From DAOUGC01 sp034429695 (lineage in GTDB: Bacteria > Chloroflexota > Anaerolineae > Anaerolineales > Anaerolineaceae): 27,272 nt of DNA. Made by a program: the position numbers and the translations under genes. Positions within the stretch are counted from its first letter, which is position 1. Each line of letters begins with the position of its first letter. The notes under the pieces were generated by a model, which saw only the letters and a list, made by a program, of their open reading frames with translations, was not told the DNA's origin and made no database searches. This document shows, piece by piece, positions 16,049 through 22,354 of this stretch. Location of the stretch: the NCBI GenBank assembly GCA_034429695.1, contig DAOUGC010000179.1, positions 1 through 27,272 on the forward strand, in the 5' to 3' direction.

Positions 16049-17428
16049 ATGAAAACAACCAGTTCACCTTTTCCAGCCCGCCGAACCCGCCTGGGCTTCC
16101 ATTATTACCCCGATACCCTGCATTATACCAGCCAGGACCTGCAAGACTGGCTGCCCCATCTGCATGACATGAACATATCATGGCTGGTGTTGCAGGGTTC
16201 CCCGGAGCGCGCCATCCCTGAATACTTCATATCCGGCTTGCTGGAAGCCGGCATCGAACCGATCATTCATTATCCCATGCCCATTTTTGCGCCTCCCAAC
16301 CCGGCAGAGTTCCGGCCCATCCTATCGGCTTACGCCCGCTGGGGAGTGCACGGCGTGATCTGGTTCGACCGCCCCAATGCCCGAAAATCCTGGACTGCGC
16401 GCGGCTGGGCGCAGCAGGACCTGGTGGACCGTTTCCTTGACCGCTGGATCCCTTACGCCAACACCACTTTGCAATGCGGTGTAAACCCCGTTCTTTCTCC
16501 TCTTGAACCTGACGGCAGCTACTGGGATACCGCTTTCTTGCGACAGACCCTGGAGGCACTGGAGCGCCGCAAACAAAACGCCATCCTGCAAAACCTGGTA
16601 CTCTCCTGTTATGCATGGACCTGGAACCGCCCGATGAACTGGGGCGCGGGTGGTCCCGGGCGCTGGAACACCGCCCGCCCTTACACCACATCAGATACCC
16701 AGCCTGATCAACTCGGCTTTCGCATCTTCGATTGGTACGATGCCATCACGCGCTCGGTGCTTGGCGACTCCTGCCCGATCATTATGCTCGGCATGGGCGC
16801 TGCCACTGATCCGGCCCGCAATACCACCGGTGTTGACCCGCATCTGACGCTGAATGCCGTGGCTGCCGGCCGGTTGCTGCTTGATCAACCCGCTGTGGAA
16901 CCCGCCAACCCATCCGCACCGCTGGATCCCATCCCATCCAATGTCATCGCGGGCAACTACTGGCTGCTGGCAGCGGACTCCGACCATCCCCTGGCAACCC
17001 AGACATGGTTCCAGGGTGAGCAACATCACGCTGCGGTTGAACAACTTGCCCGTCTGCAGGTTCGCGAAACCACCCCAACCCCTGATACACCGGGGCTGGA
17101 TACCTCCGTGGACACGGGTCCCATGCCTGCCGAACCGGTCAACGGCAATGGCAGGCAACACCCCATTCACCATTACCTGCTACTCCCCCTGTACGAGTTT
17201 GGCGTGGCCGACTGGCATTTAAACGTCATTCGTCCATATGTAAAGAAATACCGTCCCACCGTTGGCTTCTCGCTGGCTGAAGCAGCCCTGGCTTCGCGGG
17301 TTACCGTACTCGGCGGTCCACAAACCTTCCCTGAGGAAATGCTGGAACGCCTGCGGCATGCGGGCATCGTGGTTGAGCGGATCAACGGAGATGGCACAAG
17401 TATTGCAACTCAACTGGCAGAGAGGTGA
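16049..17428 (+). CDS. TIM-barrel-like protein with a C-terminal cell-wall-binding-repeat-like segment
   Basis: A 459-residue protein of no family I can name firmly. The first 260 or so residues have the rhythm of a glycosidase-type barrel: RLGFHYYPDT, ISWLVLQGSPE, GIEPIIHYPMP, WGVHGVIWFDRPN, LVLSCYAWTWNRP, then a Trp/Gly-rich GAGGPGRWN. Residues about 345-375 form a Pro/Thr/Asp-rich linker. The last 42 residues (VTVLGGPQTFPEEML ... VVERINGDG ... ATQLAER) resemble a single cell-wall-binding repeat 2 (VyVvGG ... veRI-G ... A-x-x-LA). No signal peptide or membrane segment is visible, which is odd for a wall-binding protein and leaves location open. AGGATGGG precedes the ATG. The stop codon lies three bases before the FtsZ-like start, so coexpression is very likely. 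Function unknown. Confidence 0.75.
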   Translation: MKTTSSPFPARRTRLGFHYYPDTLHYTSQDLQDWLPHLHDMNISWLVLQGSPERAIPEYFISGLLEAGIEPIIHYPMPIFAPPNPAEFRPILSAYARWGVHGVIWFDRPNARKSWTARGWAQQDLVDRFLDRWIPYANTTLQCGVNPVLSPLEPDGSYWDTAFLRQTLEALERRKQNAILQNLVLSCYAWTWNRPMNWGAGGPGRWNTARPYTTSDTQPDQLGFRIFDWYDAITRSVLGDSCPIIMLGMGAATDPARNTTGVDPHLTLNAVAAGRLLLDQPAVEPANPSAPLDPIPSNVIAGNYWLLAADSDHPLATQTWFQGEQHHAAVEQLARLQVRETTPTPDTPGLDTSVDTGPMPAEPVNGNGRQHPIHHYLLLPLYEFGVADWHLNVIRPYVKKYRPTVGFSLAEAALASRVTVLGGPQTFPEEMLERLRHAGIVVERINGDGTSIATQLAER

Positions 17429-17431
17429 CCC

Positions 17432-18589
17432 ATGAATATCAGTGTACCCGTGGTTAAACCCGTCCATCGCACCCCCATCTTCGCCCACCAGCCGGTACTG
17501 AAAGTACTGGGCCTGGGCGGTGGTGGACAGAATGCCATTAATCGTATGATTGAACTCGGCTTGATGGGTATTGAATATATCGCCGCCAACACCGATTCGC
17601 AGGCCCTCAACAACTGTCTCGCCCCCACCAAAATTCAGCTTGGTCCCAAGCTGACCCGTGGTCTGGGTGCTGGGGGCGATCCCCGTGTGGGTGAAGCCTC
17701 GGCAGAGGAAAGTTTCCGCGACCTCGCCGAAGTTCTCTCCGGTGCGGAGATGATCTTCCTTACCGCCGGCATGGGCGGCGGAACGGGAACAGGTTCCATT
17801 CCAGTGGCTGCCAGGGTCGCCAGGTCACTGGGTGCGGTCACCGTCGCGATTGTATCCACCCCCTTCTCTTTTGAGATGGGCAAACGTCAGATGAACGCCC
17901 GTAATGGTCTGGCAAAACTTCAGCAGTATTGCGATACGCTCATCACCGTTCCCAATGACCGCCTGCTGCAGATCGCCCCGCGCGACCTGACCCTTGATCT
18001 GGCTTTCCGCATGGCTGACGATGTCCTGCGCCAGGGTATTCAGGGCATTACCGAGATCGTCAACCAGACCGGTTTGATCAACACCGATTTCTCGCACATC
18101 CGCCAGTTGATGAAAAATGGAGGCGGTTCCATCCTCTCCGTCGGCACGGCAGAAGGTGAACATAAAGCATTAAAAGCAATTGACAAGGCGCTGCATCACC
18201 CCCTGATGGACTCCATCCCCATTGAACAGGCCACCGGAATCATTGCCAACTTCACCGGCAGTTCCGATCTGACCTTCATGGAGGTTGCAGAAGCCCTCAG
18301 CCATTTGCAGTCCCTCACCAATGGTCTGGCCGATATCATCCCCGGCGTGAACAATGATGACCGCATGGTTGACCGTGCACAGGTGGTGCTGGTCATCACC
18401 GGGTTGGGCGCAACCCCGGTGGATGCCAAAACCGCCCAGCAATCCAGGGCAGTGGAACACCCCCACCCCGTCACCATATCAATGCCCGAAATGGTCAGCC
18501 TTGAAAGAGACGTGGTCACTTCAATGGAATTATCCGGCGCACCAGCAGACCTTGACCTGCCAGCCTTCATGCGCCGCAGGGTTCGCTAA
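17432..18589 (+). CDS. ftsZ: FtsZ homologue (tubulin-like GTPase) with altered T7 catalytic loop
   Basis: A 385-residue FtsZ-family protein of near-normal length. GTP-binding features are intact: GLGGGGQNAINRMI (27-40), NTDSQAL (53-59), the tubulin signature AGMGGGTGTGSIPV (112-125), STPFSFE (142-148) and PNDRL (174-178). The synergy (T7) loop reads N217-T-D219-F-S-H222-I. In canonical FtsZ this is N-x-D-F-A-D-V, so the second catalytic aspartate (E. coli D212) is His here, although the first is kept. The C-terminal linker is short and the end, DLDLPAFMRRRVR, looks like the usual FtsZ tail peptide that binds membrane tethers. GAGAGGTGA overlapping the previous stop serves as its ribosome-binding site. 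It is not in a dcw (murein/division) cluster. It may be a second, divergent FtsZ or the lineage's normal form. FtsZ family membership is very secure. Confidence 0.92.
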   Translation: MNISVPVVKPVHRTPIFAHQPVLKVLGLGGGGQNAINRMIELGLMGIEYIAANTDSQALNNCLAPTKIQLGPKLTRGLGAGGDPRVGEASAEESFRDLAEVLSGAEMIFLTAGMGGGTGTGSIPVAARVARSLGAVTVAIVSTPFSFEMGKRQMNARNGLAKLQQYCDTLITVPNDRLLQIAPRDLTLDLAFRMADDVLRQGIQGITEIVNQTGLINTDFSHIRQLMKNGGGSILSVGTAEGEHKALKAIDKALHHPLMDSIPIEQATGIIANFTGSSDLTFMEVAEALSHLQSLTNGLADIIPGVNNDDRMVDRAQVVLVITGLGATPVDAKTAQQSRAVEHPHPVTISMPEMVSLERDVVTSMELSGAPADLDLPAFMRRRVR

Positions 18590-18615
18590 ACATCAAACTC
18601 CACACGGAGACTGGA

Positions 18616-18834
18616 ATGGATTCAAAAACTCTTGACAACATTTGCGGCCAAATCTACCGCCGCTTCCCCGAAGTCAAAGGCTGCCGCCCAAAGGTCAGCA
18701 GCATGACCTCGACACAATCACTGTTGATCTTCACCGGAAAAGGGCAGGCGCCCAATGGCGCCAGCATTTCTCACACCGTGCGTGTGGTCGTCTCAGCCGA
18801 CGGCAAAATTCTAAAAACCACGACATCTCGATAA
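18616..18834 (+). CDS. Small uncharacterised protein in the FtsZ-like operon
   Basis: A 72-residue protein I do not recognise. It has a short N-terminal helix (DNICGQIYRRFPEV), then alternating strand-like segments (QSLLIFTGKG, SHTVRVVVSADGKILKTTTS), suggesting a small alpha/beta domain. There is no signal peptide or membrane segment. GGAGACTGG just before the ATG is a plausible ribosome-binding site. It starts 26 bases after the FtsZ-like stop and ends 15 bases before the next gene, which makes translation as part of the operon likely. Confidence 0.7.
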   Translation: MDSKTLDNICGQIYRRFPEVKGCRPKVSSMTSTQSLLIFTGKGQAPNGASISHTVRVVVSADGKILKTTTSR

Positions 18835-18849
18835 GACAAGGGAAAACGA

Positions 18850-19068
18850 ATGAACGCAAACCTTACCAGCCGAATGGAAATCGCCTTCTGGGATACCGTC
18901 ATCTTCTTTCTTTCCCGTTTCCCCGGGTTGCGTCGTATTGCACAATGGCTTTACCGTAACATGCCATTGAAGAGCCTGGTGAACGGATTGAAGCTGGCTG
19001 TTACAGCGGCTGCCATGGGTTTGGTAAGCGGTTTCGTCGTGTATTTCGGTTTCACCATCCTCTTCTAA
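18850..19068 (+). CDS. Small single-pass membrane protein in the FtsZ-like operon
   Basis: A 72-residue protein. The first half is amphipathic with basic residues (FFLSRFPGLRRIAQWLYRNMPLK), and residues about 48-72 form a hydrophobic transmembrane segment ending at the C-terminus (VTAAAMGLVSGFVVYFGFTILF). This layout, a cytoplasmic amphipathic part with a C-terminal anchor, could tether a filament to the membrane. That role is inferred only from its position two genes after the FtsZ homologue. AAGGGAAAA precedes the ATG. No family is recognised. Confidence 0.7.
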   Translation: MNANLTSRMEIAFWDTVIFFLSRFPGLRRIAQWLYRNMPLKSLVNGLKLAVTAAAMGLVSGFVVYFGFTILF

Positions 19069-19093
19069 CAATTATCCTGGCAGGTTTTCCAGT

Positions 19094-20215
19094 ATGAAAA
19101 GTAAACCAATCATCGCCCTGATTATCACCATGCTGGGCCTGGCTGCTGTTTTTTCACCGGTCCAGGCAAGCCGCGGATTGCCAAGCCGCGGCATCCCGAG
19201 CCGCGGCATCCCCGGCAGCGGCGAGTTCGCCTACGGCGGATTGTTGTGGCTGCAGGGAAATGATGCCGCACAGGCGGCGGCCATCGCCGGTGAGATGCAG
19301 CTCGACTGGATCGCTCTCCAGTTTGATTGGTCTGCCTTCTACCCCGAAGTCACCTCATCCCCCGATTGGACCCTGTTGGATTCGATCATGAACACTGCCG
19401 GGCAGAACGGCAGTGCGGTTTTGCTCTCTGTTACTGCGGCTCCCCACTGGGCATTAAGCGCCACCGGGCCGGATGCTTTCATCACCGCCGGGCTGATCAA
19501 AATGCTGGTGAACCGTTATCCATCCCAGATCCAGGCGGTGGAGCTATTCCCCGGCGCCAATACATCGGCTGGCTGGCAGGCGCCGCCTGACCCTGCCCTG
19601 TATGCCCGCATGATGAGTGTGGTTTCCTCTCAGCTTGCATCAGATGGCAGGCAGATATTGCTGGTGGCAGCCGGCCTTATACCGGTTGACCCGGCTCTCC
19701 TTAATGGTGACATGGCGGACATGGATTTCCTGCGGGGTTTTTATCAGGCGGGTGGCGGCACGGTTTCCCCGGTGATCAGCATGCGCATGCCATCCCCAAC
19801 CGGATCTCCCCTTGAAGCCCCTGAACCCGCCAGACCATCATTGCTTCGTCATTTTGAAGAAATCCGCCAGATCATGCTTGAAAACAACCATCAGGACGGG
19901 TTGATCTGGATCACCGGCATCAACGCCCCCATTACCCTGTTCGAACAGCAGGCACAAAGCGCATGGCTGGTTGAATCATTTACCTTGATGCGTTCCCAGT
20001 TATACATTGGCGCTGTTTTTTATGCTTCGCTCAATAACGGCTCTGGCACTCCAACCAATACTAGCCTAATATCAAGCGTTGCTACTGGCCATTTGTTTTA
20101 TAATGAGCTACGAATACTGGTATCACAAAATAATGGCACAGAACAAAACGCAGCTCATGCCGACCAGGTGGTGGAGCCCATCCATCGGCACGGGGGTTGC
20201 CAGAGAAACCGGTAA
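19094..20215 (+). CDS. Secreted GH39-like TIM-barrel protein lacking the catalytic glutamates
   Basis: A 373-residue exported protein with signal peptide (residues 1-25, hydrophobic core IIALIITMLGLAAVF, likely cleavage after VQA). Three SRG(L/I)P repeats follow (26-40), then a barrel like GH39/xylosidase-type proteins: LDWIALQFDWSAFYPE, SSPDWTLLDSIMNTA, AVLLSVTAAPHWA, PPDPALYARMM, MDFLRGFYQAG and FEQQAQSAWLVESF. In active relatives the acid/base lies in a W-N-E-P-N motif; here the aligned bases encode F-P-G-A-N (152-156). The nucleophile region T-E-x-G reads I-T-G-I (273-276). Both catalytic Glu therefore appear absent, which suggests a binding or scaffold role outside the membrane. The last 45 residues are AT-richer and less conserved in look, but the frame is continuous. 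It sits in the FtsZ-like operon, 25 bases after the previous stop. Confidence 0.78.
   Translation: MKSKPIIALIITMLGLAAVFSPVQASRGLPSRGIPSRGIPGSGEFAYGGLLWLQGNDAAQAAAIAGEMQLDWIALQFDWSAFYPEVTSSPDWTLLDSIMNTAGQNGSAVLLSVTAAPHWALSATGPDAFITAGLIKMLVNRYPSQIQAVELFPGANTSAGWQAPPDPALYARMMSVVSSQLASDGRQILLVAAGLIPVDPALLNGDMADMDFLRGFYQAGGGTVSPVISMRMPSPTGSPLEAPEPARPSLLRHFEEIRQIMLENNHQDGLIWITGINAPITLFEQQAQSAWLVESFTLMRSQLYIGAVFYASLNNGSGTPTNTSLISSVATGHLFYNELRILVSQNNGTEQNAAHADQVVEPIHRHGGCQRNR
19169..19213 (+). repeat. Three tandem 15-base repeats encoding SRG(L/I)P
   Basis: Three in-frame units AGCCGCGG-(A/C)-(T)-(T/C)-nCCn (19169-19183, 19184-19198, 19199-19213) code for SRGLP, SRGIP and SRGIP directly after the predicted signal peptide. 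They form a short linker whose copy number could vary by slippage. Confidence 0.8.
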
Positions 20216-20220
20216 CGGGC

Positions 20221-20919
20221 ATGGATAAAATCAAAGCCGTCTTTTTTATCCTCATTTTCCTTTGCTTTCTGGGGTTTGGGTTTGTGCTGGCCCGCGAGGT
20301 CAGCCAGGGGCTGTTCCCACAGCAAACCCCAACCTTGCAGGTCATTACTCCATCCAGCAATCAGGTTAATTTACTCGTCATCCAGGCGGACGACCTGACC
20401 GTGCCAACCCCGGCGTTAACCGGCGCATGGATGGTATTCATTACGTATTTCGAAGACCAGCCATTCATCAGTTTTAAATTGGTATACCCCACGTCTGATC
20501 AACAGGTGGCCAGTTCACTAATGCGTGCTTTTTCTTATCGCAATCTGGAACCCGCTCCGGAATTTCTGGCAGAGTTGCAAAAATTTGACATCCGCTGGAA
20601 CGGTTATGTGGTCATGGATCAATCGGCGGTAAACCAGTTGACCTACTTTTACGCCGCCCAGTTCCCTGACGGCAGATCGCCTGCCGGGTATGTGGACGGC
20701 GATAATGAACTGTTGATCTCACAACAGGCACAGTGGGTGCACTATTTCTGTGGGTTCCTTAACCAACAGGATGGCGACCGGTCAGCCGGTTTTTCCAGCT
20801 TTACCAGCCAGGTGCCCACCCACGTTCAAACCAATCTCGACTCTGACATGCTGTTGACCACATGGGGCAGGCTCTCCAACCCCCAGTACCCACCCCATTG
20901 TGAAGTCATCGGCAACTGA
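20221..20919 (+). CDS. Membrane-anchored extracytoplasmic protein, distantly LCP-like
   Basis: A 232-residue protein with an N-terminal membrane anchor (residues about 5-24, AVFFILIFLCFLGFGFVLA) and an outside domain. The strand order NLLVIQADD ... GAWMVFITYFEDQPFISFKLVYPT ... WNGYVVMDQSAVNQLTYF faintly follows the LytR-CpsA-Psr fold. The conserved Arg and Asp residues that bind polyprenyl pyrophosphate in LCP enzymes are not evident, so ligase activity is not supported. The frame extends upstream to 20197, but the ATG at 20221, just after the stop of the GH39-like gene, gives the natural anchor-first protein. A TATAAT at 20099-20104 inside the preceding gene could add an internal promoter. 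It is the last gene of the operon and converges with the phosphatase gene. Confidence 0.7.
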   Translation: MDKIKAVFFILIFLCFLGFGFVLAREVSQGLFPQQTPTLQVITPSSNQVNLLVIQADDLTVPTPALTGAWMVFITYFEDQPFISFKLVYPTSDQQVASSLMRAFSYRNLEPAPEFLAELQKFDIRWNGYVVMDQSAVNQLTYFYAAQFPDGRSPAGYVDGDNELLISQQAQWVHYFCGFLNQQDGDRSAGFSSFTSQVPTHVQTNLDSDMLLTTWGRLSNPQYPPHCEVIGN

Positions 20920-20923
20920 GCAT

Positions 20924-21646
20924 TTACGAAATCAAATCCCAGGATAAATGCTCCAGGCGGTTGAGGTAAATGATTTGTGCCCCATATTCGTTAAAATCAA
21001 TGCGGCTGATGCCGGTATTGTTGATATGAAACCCAACCCCACCGTACTGTGGATTTCCACAAATTGTGTACATCATGGATTCGTAAAACCCGCCGTGTGA
21101 TACCAGGCACACACGGTCGTCACTTCCACCATGCAGGCGCAGCAATTGCTCCAATACCCGCCGCGCCCGCGGGAAAAATTCTTCGTGTTCCTCATGCGGA
21201 CGGTTCCACCACCCGGTCTCCTGCACCTCGTCGGGCAAAATCAGGTGGGGGAATAATCGGGCAAAATCAGACCTTTTCTTTCCCGGTTGGCCCACTTTCG
21301 TCCCGCTGGTCGCATCATCCAGATAAATCCCCCCACATTCATGTATATCCATCCAGCCGGTCAGGGGAAGGTTGATCTTCTTTGAAATGGCAGTGCTGGT
21401 TTGAACCGCCCGTATCATCAGGCTGGTATAAAGGTGGGTCAGATGAAAACCGGCATGATTGGTGGGATCGCGGCCATTGACGGCATCCCCCGGGTTGCTT
21501 CGCGCAAGAAACCCAGCCACGGCATCCGCCTGGCGCAACCCCAACCCGGTCAGTTCAGGGTCTTCCACCCGGCCTTCATCTGAATGATTAATGGAATACA
21601 GGTGATTGTTGGTGGACTGTGCATGACGCACAAAATACAACTGCAT
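20924..21646 (-). CDS. Histidine phosphatase family (phosphoglycerate mutase-like) protein
   Basis: A 240-residue branch-1 histidine phosphatase. The phospho-accepting histidine is H8 in the RHAQST motif. The pocket is completed by R79 (SLMIRAVQTS), the acidic residue in IHECGG (E103) and H184 in LVSHGGFYES. Members include cofactor-dependent phosphoglycerate mutases and many phosphatases acting on sugar or nucleotide phosphates. The insert at about residues 105-150 (DDATSGTKVGQPGKKRSDF) is unlike the mutases, so a phosphatase is more likely. AGGAGG ten bases before the ATG fixes the start. It is divergent from the FKBP gene across about 110 bases. The stop lies five bases from the convergent operon end. 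Confidence 0.88.
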   Translation of the reverse strand: MQLYFVRHAQSTNNHLYSINHSDEGRVEDPELTGLGLRQADAVAGFLARSNPGDAVNGRDPTNHAGFHLTHLYTSLMIRAVQTSTAISKKINLPLTGWMDIHECGGIYLDDATSGTKVGQPGKKRSDFARLFPHLILPDEVQETGWWNRPHEEHEEFFPRARRVLEQLLRLHGGSDDRVCLVSHGGFYESMMYTICGNPQYGGVGFHINNTGISRIDFNEYGAQIIYLNRLEHLSWDLIS

Positions 21647-21686
21647 ATCGATGCATCCTCCTGGCTGAAAACGGGTTGTCAGATGA

Positions 21687-21692
21687 TATAAT
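21687..21692 (+). promoter_or_regulatory. Extended -10 promoter of the FKBP gene
   Basis: TGATATAAT (21684-21692) is an extended -10 located about 65 bases before the TTG start. No good -35 is seen at 16-18 bases. It fits the TGnTATA(A/C)T form seen at other starts in the window. Confidence 0.45.
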
Positions 21693-21756
21693 TCAACTGG
21701 TAATCACTGCCGGTGTTTCCAACCGGTATTTATTTTATCAGAGAGAGGGAAATCAA

Positions 21757-22293
21757 TTGGACACTGGCAAAAAACCCCAGTTTGTAGAAGATGATGTTGT
21801 GGTGAGCATCGATTATGAATTGACCGTGGACGGCGAAGTGGTCGATTCTTCAGAGGGCGAAGAACCCCTTGAATATTTGCAGGGCCACAAGAACATCATC
21901 CCCGGTCTTGAGCGCCAACTGGCAGGCATGCGCGTTGGCGAAACCCGGCAGGTTCTGGTACCGGCTGCCGACGCTTACGGTCCGCTGGACCCCGATGCGA
22001 TGGTGGAAATTCCGCGGGCGGAGTTCCCCGAGGACATTCCGCTCGAAATGGATCTGCAGTTGGAAGTCAGCGATTCAGAAGGTGAAGTGCGCGATGCCCG
22101 CATCGTCAAGATCGAAGAGAACACCATCACGCTGGATTTCAACCACCCGCTTGCCGGGCAGGACCTGAACTTTAAAGTCACCGTTGTGGATCTGCGCCAA
22201 CCCACCGCTGAGGAACTGGAGCACGGGCACGTGCACGGCGAGGGCCACGACCATGATTGGGAAGAGGAAGAACTCGAAGAGGACGAGGAGTAA
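21757..22293 (+). CDS. SlyD-like FKBP-type peptidyl-prolyl isomerase
   Basis: A 178-residue FKBP of the SlyD type, a proline isomerase and chaperone acting in the cytoplasm. It shows VSIDYELTVDGEVVDSS (16-32), the conserved GHKNIIPGLE (43-52), MRVGE and AYGPLDP. An insert-in-flap domain follows (about 75-125), with return to the FKBP core at FNHPLAGQDLNFKV (128-141). The tail is His-rich and then strongly acidic (HGHVHGEGHDHDW, then Glu/Asp), as in metal-binding SlyD tails. The frame is open to 21619, but GAGAGAGGGAAA sits seven bases before an in-frame TTG at 21757, where homology begins, so TTG is the start. The upstream extension would overlap the promoter and the divergent gene. It is monocistronic. 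Confidence 0.9.
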   Translation: MDTGKKPQFVEDDVVVSIDYELTVDGEVVDSSEGEEPLEYLQGHKNIIPGLERQLAGMRVGETRQVLVPAADAYGPLDPDAMVEIPRAEFPEDIPLEMDLQLEVSDSEGEVRDARIVKIEENTITLDFNHPLAGQDLNFKVTVVDLRQPTAEELEHGHVHGEGHDHDWEEEELEEDEE

Positions 22294-22317
22294 ATCTCCC
22301 CTCTGAATTAATAGAAA

Positions 22318-22351
22318 AAAACGGATGGACATGTGTGTGTCCATCCGTTTT
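22318..22351. terminator. Bidirectional terminator between the FKBP gene and the ABC operon
   Basis: A perfect 14-bp stem (22318-22331 with 22338-22351, arm AAAACGGATGGACA) encloses a 6-base loop. The arms begin in A runs, so both strands end in a U tract. It lies between two convergent stop codons. Confidence 0.9.
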
Positions 22352-22354
22352 GAT

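Noticed and set aside
20060..20215. Possible frameshift at the end of the GH39-like gene
   Set aside because: The AT-richer tail looked odd, but the frame stays open, no alternative frame restores a better domain, and the next gene starts cleanly six bases after the stop.
20918..20953. 9-bp inverted repeat GAGCATTTA/TAAATGCTC at the convergent ends of the LCP-like and phosphatase genes
   Set aside because: The 18-base loop and lack of a T tract make an intrinsic terminator doubtful; much of it is coding sequence of the phosphatase.
21619..21756. 46-codon upstream extension of the FKBP gene
   Set aside because: It overlaps the promoter and the divergent phosphatase start; FKBP homology begins after the TTG at 21757.
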